This document shows, piece by piece, positions 1-11,765 of a stretch of 64,000 bases of DNA (position 1 is the stretch's first letter; the number at the start of each line of letters is the position of its first letter). The stretch covers positions 17,900,897 to 17,964,896 of the forward strand of contig NC_062232.1 in NCBI RefSeq assembly GCF_902686445.1, written 5' to 3'. The translations under genes and the position numbers were made by a program. This stretch comes from Sciurus carolinensis (taxonomy: Eukaryota; Chordata; Mammalia; Rodentia; Sciuridae). Under the pieces are notes generated by a model. The model made no database searches, had not been told where the DNA came from, and saw only the letters and a program-made list of their open reading frames with translations.

Positions 1-605
1 ATACTTGATAAGAAGTGCATTAACACCTAACAGCAGACCCTCCCAATACATAAATCAAAAATTGACAGAACTAAAGGGAGAAATAGACAAACTAATGATA
101 ATAACTGAGGACTTCTATATCCTATATTCTATAATGGCTAGAACTAAACAGAAGATCAATAAGGAAACAGAAGATTTGAGCAATACTGCAAACTAGACCT
201 AACAGACACACATATAACACTCTACCCAACAAGAACAGAGTACTCATCTTTCTCAAGCACACAAGAACACTGTCCAGCACAGACCATATGTTGTCCCCTC
301 AAAGTCTCAATACATTTACAAGGATTAAAATTTTGAAAAGTCTGCCCTTTGACCATAATAGAATTAAATTACAAATTGATAAGAGAGGGAAGTTTGGGAA
401 ATGAACAACTTGTAGAACTTAAGCAACATATTCCTAAATAACTAATGTATCAATGAAAAAAATCATATTAGAAATTAGAAAATACTTTGAGACTAATGAA
501 ATTAAAATTATAACATACTAAAACTTATGGGATGCAATGAAAGCAAGTGCTGAGTTATAAATGCTTATATTAAAAAAGAAAGATCTCAAATCATGAACCA
601 ACCAA
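1..605 (+). mobile_element. Old L1 fragment, ORF2 endonuclease region
   Basis: A decayed piece of LINE-1 ORF2. The frame opening at position 5 reads INQKLTELKGEIDK and then QKINKETEDLSNT, the stretch around the second endonuclease motif of mammalian L1 ORF2p. The catalytic GDFN motif is degraded here to EDFY. After the stop at 196 the same coding sequence continues in broken frames to about 600. It starts before the window and is 3'-truncated. The decay suggests an old L1M-type copy. Confidence 0.8.
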
Positions 606-609
606 CCAA

Positions 610-722
610 ATTAGCAGCTCCATATTTGGGAAACATGCATTTTATCATCTTACAATAATAAGATGCAGCTCAATATTAGCAGCTCCATATTTGGGAAACA
701 TGCATTTTATCATCTTACAATA
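610..722. repeat. 48-bp perfect direct repeat, period 65
   Basis: The 48 bases at 610-657 recur without mismatch at 675-722, separated by 17 bases. The unit begins attagcagctccatatttgg. It lies just past the recognisable end of the L1 fragment. It is a local segmental duplication, not a known repeat family that I can name. Confidence 0.9.
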
Positions 723-1044
723 AGCTTATGGTTAAATTTATTTGTGAATGGAAATATCATCCCTTTCAAATGGTAAGGCATAATAACTTAAAAAACCTTT
801 CTATATAAAAACTAGAACTACGTAACAGAACTGGGAAAAAATAATTGTCCAGATAACCAATTTAGCATAATGTTCACTTTGATCTCTCCCCCTCCAGTCT
901 TTTCCTCTGCATTTACATTTGGAATGAAATACAATCAAGTTACTAACAAAATGGTGATTTGGGGTCATAAAGACTTGATCTCATTTCCTTCTACTTTTGC
1001 AACTTTGAGCTTGACATATCTATTTTATTTCACACACACACAAA
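723..1044. other. Unassigned AT-rich stretch
   Basis: No element or gene recognised. A short reading frame at 870-1073 has no recognisable protein features. Confidence 0.5.
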
Positions 1045-1172
1045 CAGAAAATGGCATCTCCCTCATAGGGTAGTTGCAAAAGATTAGAGAGATGTTTTTA
1101 CAAAATTATGTCTAAGCACAACACCTGGGATCGGTAATTACTCAGTAAATGGGAACTTATTCTCCTTATACT
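1045..1172 (+). mobile_element. MIR SINE, 3' half
   Basis: Matches the MIR 3' half: CTCATAGGGTAGTTG, then a diverged 'CTAAGCACAACACCTGGGA...CTCAGTAAATG' end resembling the MIR/L2 shared tail. Ancient mammalian SINE, heavily mutated. Confidence 0.6.
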
Positions 1173-2068
1173 TTTTTCTGACAAAGCACCATTCATAGCA
1201 CTTGTACAGATTTGTATCTTGCTTTTTCCACTATATATTTTCTCACAAGAATCTTTTTATGCTGCTTTTCAGCCTTCACTATTAAGATTTACTTCTCATA
1301 GACATTGACTTCTCATGATTTCACAACCTTTTCCCTCTGTGGAATACTTAAGACTGATTTATTGATTTACATAGAACTCAACTAAAAAAACAAAACAAAA
1401 CAAAAAGCTTCTCCAAATGCCTTCTCTGTGGTTTTCTGGAAATGTTTTGTCCTTGATTTTGACATCTTCCTAGCTCTGACCCAATTACATAAGGTCTCTT
1501 CACTTTCTCTGAAGGCAATGATTTGAGGCTGAGGTTTTTCACTCTCTAGTGAAGCCACATTTCTTTTGATTTGTGATGCTCTTTTTTTCTGCTCTTCACT
1601 AGGTTAGGAGAAAATGAGTTCTGCAGTGGTTTTGAAGTGCATCAAGATTTTACTCATTTGTTTTCTTACCTGGCAAAGTTCTTGTTCTAGGCTCCGATTT
1701 CAACCTGGTTGGGTGTAAACGACTCAGTGGGGGTGAGTGTGAGGAACCTTTAAATTGATTGTGACCATTGATTGAAGAGCTTCTCCATGGCAAACATGCT
1801 GAAGTCACCTGGATGGCTTTTAACACACAGAGCCCTGGAGTGGCTGCTTTGTGAATTTTCAGTGGGGAGCTGGAATTTGTGAGACAACTTTTACAGAGTA
1901 GACTTGAGACCAGAAAAGCACATGGAGCATACATGGTGGAAGGTAGAGGTTTTCAGGACAGAAATCTATAGATCCTTGTATACTGGCATGTAAATTTCCA
2001 TGGGTTAAAGTACAGTTATGACCAGCATGTTCCCTTCTCTCAATGTTAATGGAGCATGTTTTTCTACT
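1173..2068. other. No recognised feature
   Basis: Contains an A-rich run of the (CAAAA)n type near 1385-1405 and a reverse-strand 94-codon open frame at 1650-1934 without domain, signal peptide or splice context. I see no repeat family. Confidence 0.5.
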
Positions 2069-2299
2069 CAGTGGTTCTCAACTCAGGATGTGGGAATATA
2101 CGTGGATTTTGCCCCTCATGGGACATTGGCAATGTCTAGAGACAGTTTAGTTTATCATACATGGGGTGAGGGGTGAACTGCTACTGTTATCTAGTAGGGG
2201 AGATTTCAAGGATGCTGTTTATTATCCCACAATACCCAGGACAGCCCCCTAAATAAAGAATGATCTAACTCCAAATGTCAGTAGTGCTGAGTAATCCTG
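2069..2299 (+). mobile_element. MER5A (hAT-Charlie mini-transposon)
   Basis: Begins with the terminal inverted repeat CAGTGGTTCTCAACTC. It continues with the MER5A body: TTTTGCCCCTCATGGGACATT, GGCAATGTCTAGAGACA, ATCTAGTAGGG, CAGGACAGCCCCC and TGTCAGTAGTGCTGAG. The 3' terminal repeat is decayed. Non-autonomous and long dead. Confidence 0.85.
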
Positions 2300-2669
2300 C
2301 TTTATCTGCTTGAAAGCTGAATGTCAAGTGCAACTTGCTGCAAACTTTCTTTTCCAAGCCATCGATGCAGTCCATTTTACAGAAATTAAGACATTAACAA
2401 AAAGAGTAATTACCAATTACCCAATATTTAAACTCTCTTCACAGTAATTAGAGATTTAAAAATAGGTAATCTTAAATACAATTATTTTTTTCAATTGGTA
2501 AATTAAGTGTATTTATGCGATATGGTGTATATGGAATATCCAAACTACTTTTTGTAGGATAGGTTTTCATCTCAAATATGTCAGAGAGCAATAGGTTATC
2601 TCAGCAGCTCACCAAATCTTTTAAAATATTAATGTTCAACATTAGTAATCATCACTATCATTTTTATTA

Positions 2670-2925
2670 TCATGAGCATTACCATTTATTATATGCTTGT
2701 GATATGTCTTAGACCACATCCTGTGCTTCACATACATTACATTATTTACTCCTCATGTTGACTGCATGGGGTATTCAGTATGATGTTGTTTGTTTGTGGG
2801 GGAAAGAAGGCTACGAAAGCTTATGTAATTTGACCCAGGTCACCCAGCTTGTAAGTCACAGAGGTGAGGATCACACCACCATCTGTCAGACTTCTTGCCA
2901 GTCCTTTAAATCACTATTTCCCACT
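2670..2925 (-). mobile_element. MIR SINE
   Basis: In reverse orientation: TTATATGCTTGTGATATGTC, then 'CTTCACATACATTACATTATTTACTCCTCATG' and 'TTTGACCCAGGTCACCCAGC.TGTAAGTCACAGAGG'. The last is the complement of the conserved MIR core (CTGTGTGACCTTGGGCAAGT). Confidence 0.7.
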
Positions 2926-3084
2926 GTAGTCCTTTAAAATATCCTTTTGAGTTACAGTCTTTGCAAATATTTCACTGTATTGGATCAGAGTGAAGCAAGT
3001 AAATACTGAAGACATTGAAGAAACTCACTTCCTCAAAGAACAACACAACTTTCACATACTGGATTATTTCTTTGTTTGATTTTC

Positions 3085-3200
3085 CATTTGTTCATTCATT
3101 CATTTGTTCAACCAGTCAGCAGCATTTACTCAGTAAGCATAAAGATCCACCAGGTGCTTTGGGGATTCAAATATGAGTCAGAGCATCTACCCTGGTTCAC
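3085..3200 (-). mobile_element. L2 LINE, 3' end
   Basis: TTCATTCATTCATTTGTTCA followed by a diverged 'TTTACTCAGTAAGCA...AGGTGCTTTGGGGATTCAAA' is the complement of the L2 3' terminus (…GTGCTCAATAAATATTTGTTGAATGAATGA). Confidence 0.6.
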
Positions 3201-4425
3201 AGTTTAATGGGCAAAGCATCACAAGGAAGCACAAATAATTTTTTCTTTTCAAAGATCTTGAAAAAACAAAGGCTTGATATACATACAAATCAGGGAAAAC
3301 ATGAAAGAAAGAGAGAGACTGTGAAAAAGGTAAGGAGAGTGAAAGAAATGAGGGAGGAGGAAGAAGAGAGGAGACTATGGCCATTTTGAGGTCGTACCCC
3401 GTGCTAACACCACTGCAGCAGAGACTGCCAAGCCTCTGCAGAGCCTGCCTTGGCTCCCAGGATGAGCAAGGGCTTGTCAGGTGCATCTTTGTCATTTATG
3501 GTGCAGCCGTCTCTGAGCCATGAAGCCTTTTCTCTTATTCCCTCTCATGCTGTGTGCAGCCCACGCAGAAAACTGGGGAAATGAATTCCAGGCTGTCTAA
3601 TCAGGCTTGGCTGCATCGTGACAACGCTGCTCGTTTTAACTCCCTGCACATGCTGTGGCATTTGAGAAGAAGGAATCATGAGGAGCAAATCAAGACTTGC
3701 AAATTTAACTTGTACTCCCTTGCCACCACTCCCTGCTGGTGAACTCATCATTCCCACGCCCTCGAGTTTAGAGCTTTATGCAGATGGTGAGGTGGTAGCT
3801 GGTTTAGTCCCAGGCAGAGTTGGTCAATTGGCTTCTCACTGAGGGAAATTTCTATTAAGTGGTCGACAGATTGAAGTCTCTTTTGGCTAGGCAGGTGGCA
3901 CAAAGGCTGCTCAGAACAATTCATCTGGACTGCTGGAAAAACAGTGGAAAGCAAGCATTCCCTATTACCAGAAAGTCATTGGATACCTTCTGTAGGAAGT
4001 ACAATGGCACTTCTTCCACCCGAGAAGACCTGCCCTGACATGGTGCAGTTGAATTCTTAACAAGTAATACACGTTTAGCTGCCTACCTCTTGCCTGACCC
4101 CCAATTTTTAATACGAATGATAGGAATTATGGCTGCCCTTTAGTTTTACAATTAGTTCCTGAAAACTCACCACACTGGTTTATTAAATACTGAGTGTTCA
4201 AACATCTGTTTATTCAGGCTTGATTTTCATTTACTAGTGATTTTGTATGTGGGCTAGTTGGAATTTACCTTGGCTGAATTAACATTTTTCTTCACAATGC
4301 ACACTAACTCTATGAACTGTATATGAATGGGAGGGATTAAAGTACTGCAATAAATCTGCTCATTTATTAAGTGAGCATGTGTGCACCTACAGTGCCAGTC
4401 ATGATGACATTAAAAGTAGGTAAGA
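3201..4425. other. Unique sequence with purine-rich tract
   Basis: Positions 3300-3376 are a strongly purine-rich (GA) tract. Short frames overlap on both strands at 3545-3757, which usually signals slightly higher GC, not coding. No splice-flanked exon or known repeat is apparent. 3560-3770 is the least repeat-like part. Confidence 0.45.
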
Positions 4426-4616
4426 GCTGGGTACAGTGGTGCACACTTGTAATCCCAGCTACTCAGGAGGCAAAGGCAGGAGAATTACAAGTTCAAGGCC
4501 AGCCTCAGCAATTTATCAAGACCCTGTCTCAAAATAGAAAATAAAAAGTGCTGGAGATGTAGCTTAGCGGTAAAGTACCCTTGGGTTCAATTCCCAGTAC
4601 TTCAAGAAGAAAAAAA
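4426..4616 (+). mobile_element. MEN-type SINE (B1-ID dimer)
   Basis: The left half is 7SL-derived B1: GCTGGGTACAGTGGTGCACA, TAATCCCAGCTACTCAGGAG, CAAGGCCAGCCTCAGCAA. An A-rich linker joins it to an ID-like half: GCTGGAGATGTAGCTTAGCG, GGGTTCAATTCCCAGTAC. It ends in A(n). The flanks TAGGTAAGA (5') and TAGGTGATA (3') look like a diverged target-site duplication. This dimer architecture is the main sciurid marker in the window. Confidence 0.85.
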
Positions 4617-4814
4617 AATAGGTGATAAAGGACAATGTTCTTCAAGGAACTCATACACTAGCTGTGTGAGGAGTGAGAGGGGATATTAACACATAATGGT
4701 TACAGCAGGGATGAAGAAGAAATGACAAGGCACAGCCTTTGAATATAGGTGACAAAGAATGATTTCATAGGATGTTGAAAAACAGGTATTCTACTGAAAG
4801 AAATGCTGAAGAGA

Positions 4815-4908
4815 GGTGATTCAGGCATAGGTTCATGTCTTGGCTTTGCTATTCTCTTAGTCTGTGTTTTATACAAAATTATTCTGCCTCAGTTTCTTCA
4901 CCCGTCTC
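4815..4908 (+). mobile_element. MIR fragment
   Basis: CTTGGCTTTGCTATTCTCTTAG, then TGCCTCAGTTTCTTCACCCG, aligns with the MIR core and 'TGCCTCAGTTTCCTCATCTG'. Degenerate. Confidence 0.5.
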
Positions 4909-4934
4909 ATGGTGGGTTAGATTCTTCTTCCCCC

Positions 4935-4983
4935 CAAGAGACAATTAGCAATGTTTGAAGACATTTGTAGTTGTTACACTTCA
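4935..4983 (+). mobile_element. MER5A fragment
   Basis: GACAATTAGCAATGTTTGAAGACATTTGTAGTTGTTACA resembles the MER5A segment GACATTTGGCAATGTCTGGAGACATTTTTGGTTGTCACA, with no termini preserved. Confidence 0.4.
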
Positions 4984-5156
4984 TGGTGGGTTGAAAAACG
5001 TTGAATTACATAGTGTGTAGAGAGTTTTCAGCTTAACAGTGACTATTACTATTATTAACTATTGAATGTTACCATTAGAAAGAATTTAAAGTCCCTCATC
5101 TATTAGAAATAGAAACTGAGTCTCAGGAGCAACTGAGTCAAGGTTAGTACCAGTTT

Positions 5157-5305
5157 AAAATCCCAGTCACTTGGGCTGAGGTTGTAGCTCACTGGTAGGG
5201 TGCTTGCCAAGCACATGTGAGGCACTGGGTTCAATTCTCAGCACCACATCAAAATAAATAAAATAAAGGTATTGTGTCCATCTACAACTAAAAAAAAATC
5301 CCAGT
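5157..5305 (+). mobile_element. Sciurid ID-type SINE with long 3' body
   Basis: The tRNA-like part is GGGCTGAGGTTGTAGCTCAC ... GGGTTCAATTCTCAGCACCA. An AAATAAAATAAAGG linker and TATTGTGTCCATCTACAACT body precede the A tail. The target-site duplication AAAATCCCAGT is perfect (5157-5167 and 5295-5305), so the insertion is fairly recent. The A and B box-like blocks are of tRNA pol III type. Confidence 0.9.
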
Positions 5306-5559
5306 TTCCTATTTCCCAGTTTTATGTCCTTAATTTTCTATGGAAGTCATACAGTTTTCATTTCAAATATTGCCTCTGTTTCATTGGTTACTGACACTTG
5401 AAAAGGGTTTGGAATCTGAGTTTTGCAGGAGGGAGTGGGGTGGGCACAGTAGAGTTGACAGACTGAGGTGATGTGGATAGGCTTCTGCCACAGGTTTACC
5501 CATCTGACAGCAGGCATTAGACACTTGGTATGCTGAAGAGTGAGACACACCTGCACTCC

Positions 5560-5665
5560 ACTTTCAGCTGTTACATATAATTCTGTGACCTTGGGTTACT
5601 TCCTGACCACTCTGAGCTAAATCTATAAATAGGAATAATAATGACAGTTTATGAGAGGGGACCAT
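5560..5665 (+). mobile_element. MIR core fragment
   Basis: TTCTGTGACCTTGGGTTACTT, TCTGAGCTAAATCTATAAATAGGAATAATAATGACAG matches MIR from the core to the 'ATGGGGATAATAATA' region. Confidence 0.55.
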
Positions 5666-7267
5666 GAAGACAGAGAAGTAACTCAGCTGGGGCACCTGGT
5701 ATGAGCTGAACCAGCATCCAAAATGTGCTTATCCCCTTTGTTGCCCCTGCAATGTGCCCATGCCTTCTTCATTCTGCCCCCTTCTTTCAAGGCCAGGAAC
5801 TGGTTGGTTTGTAGATGAAATACTTTCTAAAAATTAGCTCTGCATATTTCCCTAGGGAAAGGGAAGAAAGTGCACTGAAAATTAAAATCCGTTAATTATC
5901 AGTGACTAATATGAGCTCATTGAAGCACTTGCAAGCATCCAGGAAAACCTGTTTCTCAGTCACCACCTACATTGAGTCACTGCAGCTTGTGCCAGTTGGT
6001 GAGGTGATTTCTGACCTGCAGATGTCCTCTTTCTCCTGGAGGAGGCATTGCAGTTCCAGTTTTCAAAACTCGCAGCAGCTCCTGTTTCCAAAGTCCTTGT
6101 CTTGAGACAGCAGAATTATAAGCATTTCACTTGAGCATTTTCATTTTGTTTTGGACAGTTCAAGGAATTTTTCCTCCTCTTTCCCCAACTTTAATCCAGC
6201 AAATGCATCTGGGTTGTAATTTCTGATTTTTTTTCTCTAAAGAGAATCAATTTAAGAAATACTTAGAGAATCAAGCTGTCATTCCCCTACTGTTAAGGAA
6301 AAGTCAAACAATGAATTTCATACACCATTTCCCTGAACATTTCAGATGGGTTTGGTAGCCAAAAAGAGGCAGCAGCTCATCTTTAGAGTAATCTTTTACA
6401 TGGTCCAGAAATAAAATGAGAGCCATGTTTGTTGAAACATCCAGAAGTGCCCTGGGTGTCTTCTCTATGACATCCTGTCCTGACTTATGCTATGTTTACA
6501 TCCAATTTCCAACTACTACCCTTTAGGAGTGTTGTCTCCCTCTTTCCGACATAGCTTAATTTAATAATTAAGCGGTGTCTATTTTGCAATAAGAGTAAAC
6601 AGGTAGGCAGTCACTAACACATACAGGTGCCAGAAAACATGGCAGTCTGGAGACTTTGTGAAATGGCTGTTTAAAGGGGCATCATGAAGTAGGCAATGAG
6701 GAAACAGAGGCTTATTTAGAGTTTTATGGGATAAATAAAATCATATCTTTTATATAGGGGCGATGGTAGCAATAGCATTAACAAGTCCTTGTAATTGATT
6801 TTAAAAATTCCAAAGTGCTTCCATGAGTTTTATTTTTTTGAGCCTACCAACAGTTCTGTGAGATCAGTAGGGTAGGAATTGAATTTCATTCTTACATGAC
6901 TTCCAACTTTACATAGGGTGGAAGATTGTGTCATATACTATCATCTTCTTTCAGAGAAAGCTAATTTTAAACTTAATTGTGACATCAGCTTATTTAAGTT
7001 CACTTGTATTAAATGGGTGCAATCCCTTTTAACCAATACAATAAAATCTCTGCACAGTCTGCAACAGTTGCCAAGAAAGGGGATTAGCTACAACCCATTT
7101 CATGGGGCTAAAATTGACTAGATAATGGCTCTCCTTGTATCCAGGAAGACTTTGTTTTTCATTGACATAAAAAGATATCCAAGATTAACTTACTGACCTC
7201 TATTGATAGATAAATTCCAAAGGAAATTTATTGTCTCAATTTCTACCTTTATTTGCTATTTTCCTGC
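5666..7267. other. Unique sequence, no gene recognised
   Basis: A 68-codon frame at 5902-6105 (+) and a similar one at 6918-7121 have no recognisable protein family. No repeat stands out. The stretch around 5900-6110 is the most GC-rich. Confidence 0.45.
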
Positions 7268-7380
7268 TGCCTAATTTTATTTTATTTTTTGCCATGTTGA
7301 GGATCATCGACCCCAGGGCCTTGTACATGTTAAGCAGGTGCTTTACCACTGAGTTACACCTCCAACCCTCAGTGCTTAAT
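7268..7380 (-). mobile_element. ID SINE
   Basis: Reverse-strand ID copy: T-rich tail (7278-7292), then GTTGAGGATCATCGACCCCAGGGCC, ACCACTGAGTTACACCTCCAA. The possible target duplication TGCCTAATT / TGCTTAATT (7270-7278, 7372-7380) is one mismatch off. Confidence 0.8.
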
Positions 7381-7421
7381 TAAAAGAATCATATTTAAGT
7401 GTAATCATCATACACATATAA

Positions 7422-7427
7422 ACACAC

Positions 7428-7469
<42 letters not shown>
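7422..7469. repeat. (CA)n microsatellite
   Basis: About 48 bases of almost pure AC dinucleotide, with one interruption near 7429. It follows the ID element at about 40 bases distance. Confidence 0.95.
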
Positions 7470-8471
7470 ATATTTACACCAGGATTTGGAAACTGGGCTG
7501 AAATGCTACCACATAGTCCTCCCCTCCAAAAATATGGGTCTGGGAAAATTTCATTTCAAGATGCCGACATCCCCAAAATCATTACTCTACAGGTCAAGTC
7601 TTCTGGAAAGCTCTCCATCATCACCAACAGCCAAGAAAATGGGTCCTGTACTCCCTGAAGAATCATATACAAATTTTGCTCCTTGTTATCTATCAGGAGA
7701 GAGGGAGAGAGCCTGGGAGTCATTATGACCCAAATACAATCCAATTATGGAACAATTACAGACCTGCTTTCACAGGCAGGAGCAGGCCACTCCACCAACC
7801 CAGTTGGTCTCAGAGCCCCTGGCTGCATGGGCTCTCAGTGCATAGGAAGAGGAGTTCATGGCCCACATAAAACAAAACAGCTAATAATGCTCTTGACTAG
7901 CACAAGTGGCAAATGTCACTGCATTAGATTCTGGAACCTCCTCACCACCACTACCCCACTTCTACTTCATAACTGACTCCAGACTTGGTTTCCTTTTCTG
8001 AGTAGTATTCTTTCTCACTAGGTGATCAAATTCTGAAATACCAAGAGGTGTAGGCAAGGCTTCACTTCTATAGTTGGGGTCAACCTTCCATTACCTGCTA
8101 CAATTCTGCAGCATTTACCTTGGTGCAGACTTGGGCCATGGTGTTTGGAGACCTGCATCATTGCTGACAACTTCACTGAACATGTGAAGTTAAAAATACC
8201 AAGAAACTTGAGTTAGGTAAAACAGAAAGCTATCTCTATTAAAAACCAAAACAACTCTGTGAAGTTTGGCAGGCATGTCCAACCTATGGAGATCATTACA
8301 GGTTTACATGCTAGCATCCAATAGTGTAGTTATTCCTACAGGCTGGCACTGCATGGATGACCTGCCAAATTAAGAACTTTCTCCCTGAGTTTAGACCTTG
8401 AGTAGAGTAGGGACAGGGCAGCACCAAGGACAGCATCCTGTGGACCACTGTGAAGGAAACTTTTTAGGTAG
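7470..8471. other. Unique sequence
   Basis: Three overlapping open frames on both strands between 7486 and 7976 (62-97 codons). None shows a domain, and their mutual overlap argues against coding. No repeat family recognised. Confidence 0.45.
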
Positions 8472-8671
8472 GTCTAGAGCAGTGATTCTCACAGTTTTAC
8501 ATGTAATAACATCAGCTGGAGGGATGACTAAAGCTTAGATTGCTGGGTTAAACCTCAAAGGTTTGAGTCAGTTGGTCTGGGATGGTCCCAGAATTTGCAT
8601 TTGTGACAAGTTGCCAGGCATGCTGCTGTTGCTGGTTTGGGAATCATACTTTGAGAACCACTGATGTAGAG
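8472..8671 (+). mobile_element. hAT-Charlie mini-transposon with both ends
   Basis: The terminal inverted repeats CAGTGATTCTCACAG (from 8480) and TTTGAGAACCACTG (to 8663) are both readable. The body has AGATTGCTGGG, GAGTCAGTTGGTCTGGGATGG and AGAATTTGCATTTGTGACAA, typical of the MER5/MER58-like group. The flanking octamers GTCTAGAG and ATGTAGAG agree at 6 of 8 positions, as expected for the 8-bp hAT target duplication. Confidence 0.8.
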
Positions 8672-8819
8672 CCAGCCATCAATCTGAATAGTTTAGATCT
8701 GGGCATTCAAAAATCCTGTAAGTATCCTGTAACCCACTCCACAGTTTTATACCTAGTGTCCAAATGTATAGTGAGACACTTGGTAAGATTTCTTTGTTGA
8801 AATTCATATATACTAAATA

Positions 8820-9045
8820 TCAATGAGGCAATAATCACGAATACTTGTCATAGTCCTTCCAAGTATCAGGCACTGTTCAAAGCACCTTACCTCATGAGAT
8901 TTAAATGGGTTTGTACTTGTAAGAGCTCCAATTTACAGCTGAGAAAATGGAGGCACAGAGCAATTACATGACTTACCCAAAGACTGTTTAAGTAGACAGT
9001 GCGGCAGTCAGTAGTCAAATCCAGGCTGACTCTCTACAGGGCAGA
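8820..9045 (-). mobile_element. MIR SINE
   Basis: AGTATCAGGCACTGTTCAAAGCACCTTAC ... AATTTACAGCTGAGAAAATGGAGGCACAGAGCAATTACATGACTTACCCAA is the complement of MIR 3' half plus core. One of the best preserved MIRs here. Confidence 0.8.
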
Positions 9046-9161
9046 CAGGATAGCTGCCTGGGGATGAAACGTGCTGTATAAATTAGAAGGGACAATCCTA
9101 ATGTAAATGATAAAGAATTTTGTCAATTGCATTGACTTACCTACTAGTCACTTAACCTCAC

Positions 9162-9609
9162 TGATAGTTATGTTTTAGATGAGTTTCACCTGAAAGCTCA
9201 TGTGTGAGACAATGCAAGAATATTTAGAGGTAAAATTATTAGATTATGAGAGCTATAACTTAATCAGTAGATTAAGCCATATGAAGGATTAATAATTTGA
9301 ATAGATTAATGGGTGGTAAGTATAGGCAGGTAGGATGTGGCTGGAGGAAGTAGGTCACAGAGGCATGTCTTTGGGGTTTATATTTTGTTCCTGGTGAGCA
9401 GAATTCTCTCTGCAACCTGGCTGTCATGAACTGAGCAGCCTTTCTCTGCCATGCCCTTCTGCCATGATGTTCTGCTTCATCTTGGGCTCAGAGCTATGGA
9501 GTCAGCTGACCATGAACTGAACCTCTGAAACCATGAGCCAACATGGTCCTTTTCTTGTCAGGTATTATGGTCACAGTGACAAAACAAAACCACCTAAAAT
9601 ACTGATACA
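9162..9609 (+). mobile_element. MT-like MaLR solo LTR, copy 1
   Basis: Same family as the elements at 13480-13917 and 40705-41144. Shared blocks include AAAGCTCATGTGTGAGACAA, TATAGGCAGGTAGGATGTGG, GAGGAAGTAGGTCAC, GATGTTCTGCTTCATCTTGGG, ATGGAGTCAGC and CCTCTGAAACCATGAGCCAA. The 3' third resembles rodent MT-type MaLR LTRs. The start was set by alignment to the copy with clean ends; the 3' end is uncertain by a few bases. No internal (gag/pol-like) sequence is attached. Confidence 0.75.
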
Positions 9610-11347
9610 ACATTAATTTCTGTAACTATTGTGTACTAATACTGTTATAGTCTCAGGACTGGCAAAGAGGGCACACAGACCAAATCTAGCTTATCATTGA
9701 GTTTTCCTTTTAAATTTTTAGATTATTTTAGATTCACTTGCAGTTGTAAGAAATAATAGATTCTATATGTGATGAATGGGAAGAAAGAGCAGAAATCATT
9801 TTTCCAATCTCTATGGAAATATTTCTAAGGAAGGTCTTGTCAAGTTTCAAATATATACTGAGACAAAAAAGCTGGGTTTGATAATCTTCATTCCAGCATG
9901 CTTTTATAGATGTCCAGGTAGTTGAAGTAAAACACAAAAAGAGATTCTAAATTTGAACACTTTTCAAGTCCAAGAGCAGACAGGACCAAAGGATCACAGC
10001 TACTTGGCTGACTGATAGGCAGCTTTGTAGCTTTTCTCAAATATTATGACACAAGAACTAGCCGGTTTCTAAACAATTGGATTGTCCAGCCTTGAGCTTA
10101 GGGTGAGAATTGCTAATTTTTATTCTAATTATCTTAGTCCCAAAGTTAGGCAGCAGCAAAACGCTGAATACAATTAGATCCATTGTTCTTGACAGTGACT
10201 GCATAAGAGAGTTGTGTGGACTTACCTGGGTGCCACTTCTGACCAATTAATTATTTGAAAGAGGGACAGGCCTGGGCATGAGTATGTTTCACAAAACATC
10301 TAGAAAATTCTAATGTGCAAGTTGGGCTGAGAAGAACTGAGTTAGAGGGTGTTTCTCACAGCTTCCCTTGAAAAACCAGAGTGAAATCTTTCTTGCTTGT
10401 GATCGTGTTTCTTTGGTTGAATGTCAAGGTGGCTGTGATGAATGTCTCCAAATGTGGAAAACAGCCAAGCATTGTTGAAAAGTCATGTAGTGTAAATGTG
10501 CACTTATGAATAGGGTGACTCATTGGTGCCACAGCCTCTGTTTATGATAGGACATAGGAAAGAGATTCTGGATTATGCAGACTGCCATATGAATCCAAAC
10601 AGTAGCCATATTGGTCTTAAAGGGGACTGAAGACACTCCAGTTCCCATGCGTATTCTGTGCCTCCCTAGTGTTGTGATGCATGTCTATCCATCATGTTAT
10701 GTACGGTTATATGTTATATGTTATATGTACATTCTCACAGGTCAGGTGATCAACAATGCCATTTAGCTCAATGCAAAGTTCTTCTCTATATCCCTATTTC
10801 CATATTATATCAATTACTTTGGAGAATCTCTTGGGTTTAACTATGAACTCAGCAACTTTTATCCTAATTCATTTCCCTATAAAACCTGACCAAGGCTGCT
10901 CTTCCCTCAAGATAATCTCAGTCACAGCCTTTGGAGTGATTTATTAAAGGGAAATCCAAGTAAGTCCCTATTTCATTAGAGTTTCTTTCAACAAGTTCAG
11001 TCTCTTGGTGTGTAAACACAAGTGGGTTGTGTTTTAGTATAACGCACTAAGAACAAATTGCTGGGTACTGAGCTGTTGTACTATAAGCTTTGGTTCAAGG
11101 TCAACCACAAAATTGCTTTGTGGCCTGCTCCCATAAAGCCAAGCTCATCAGTTATCAGGTTGCCACTTCTCTAGATTCTGGCTACTCACTTTTTCTGTTC
11201 ATTTTAGAAATGCCCAATGCAAACACCTTGCAGCTCAGATTCAGTTTTTGACCTGTCAAATGAAATACTAACTTTTCATGATTCCTATCAATAACACGTA
11301 TTCATTGGTATAAAAAATGTTAAGGGATGAATTTAGCCTAAGGAAGC
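9610..11347. other. Unique sequence with minor tandem repeat
   Basis: No repeat family or gene recognised. A (GTTATAT)3 tandem sits at 10706-10726. Open frames of 62-67 codons (9734-9937 and 10058-10246 reverse, 10756-10947 forward) show no features. Confidence 0.45.
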
Positions 11348-11757
11348 TGTATTAGTTACCTGTTGCTGTGTAACAAATTACCCCAAACTTAGCGACTTGA
11401 ACAATAAATACTATCTCACAGTTTCTGTGGTTCATAAGTGGGTTAGGTGTGTGCTTCTAGCCCACAGTCTCCCATGAACTGGCAGTCAAAATGTCAGTTG
11501 GGACTGCAGTCATTTAACGCCTTGAATAAGACTGGATAGTCTATTTCCAGGATGGCCCACTCTCATTGCTACCTATCTGGTGTCCATTGGTCTGCTTGAG
11601 TGCTCTCACAACATGGCAGCTGACTTCTCACAGAGTGAGCAATCCAAGAATTGTCAAGCAAAGTCTTTTATCATCTAGCCTTGGAAGACATACTGCATCA
11701 TTCTAGTAATACTCTATTGATTACACAAGTTGGTCCTATTAACATCTTGGGGGCTAC
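11348..11757 (-). mobile_element. MLT1-type MaLR LTR
   Basis: Reverse-strand LTR. TGTATTAGTTACCTGTTGCTGTGTAACAAATTACCCC is the complement of the MLT1 3' end. CTCACAGTTTCTGTGG, TCAGTTGGGACTGCAGTCAT and AACATGGCAGCTGACTTCTC follow, then TCTATTGATTACACAAGTTGG toward the 5' end. Confidence 0.75.
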
Positions 11758-11765
11758 CTCTCTTA

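Noticed and set aside
610..722. Direct repeat as a CRISPR-like array
   Set aside because: Only two 48-bp units in a mammalian L1-flanked context; no array and no associated genes.
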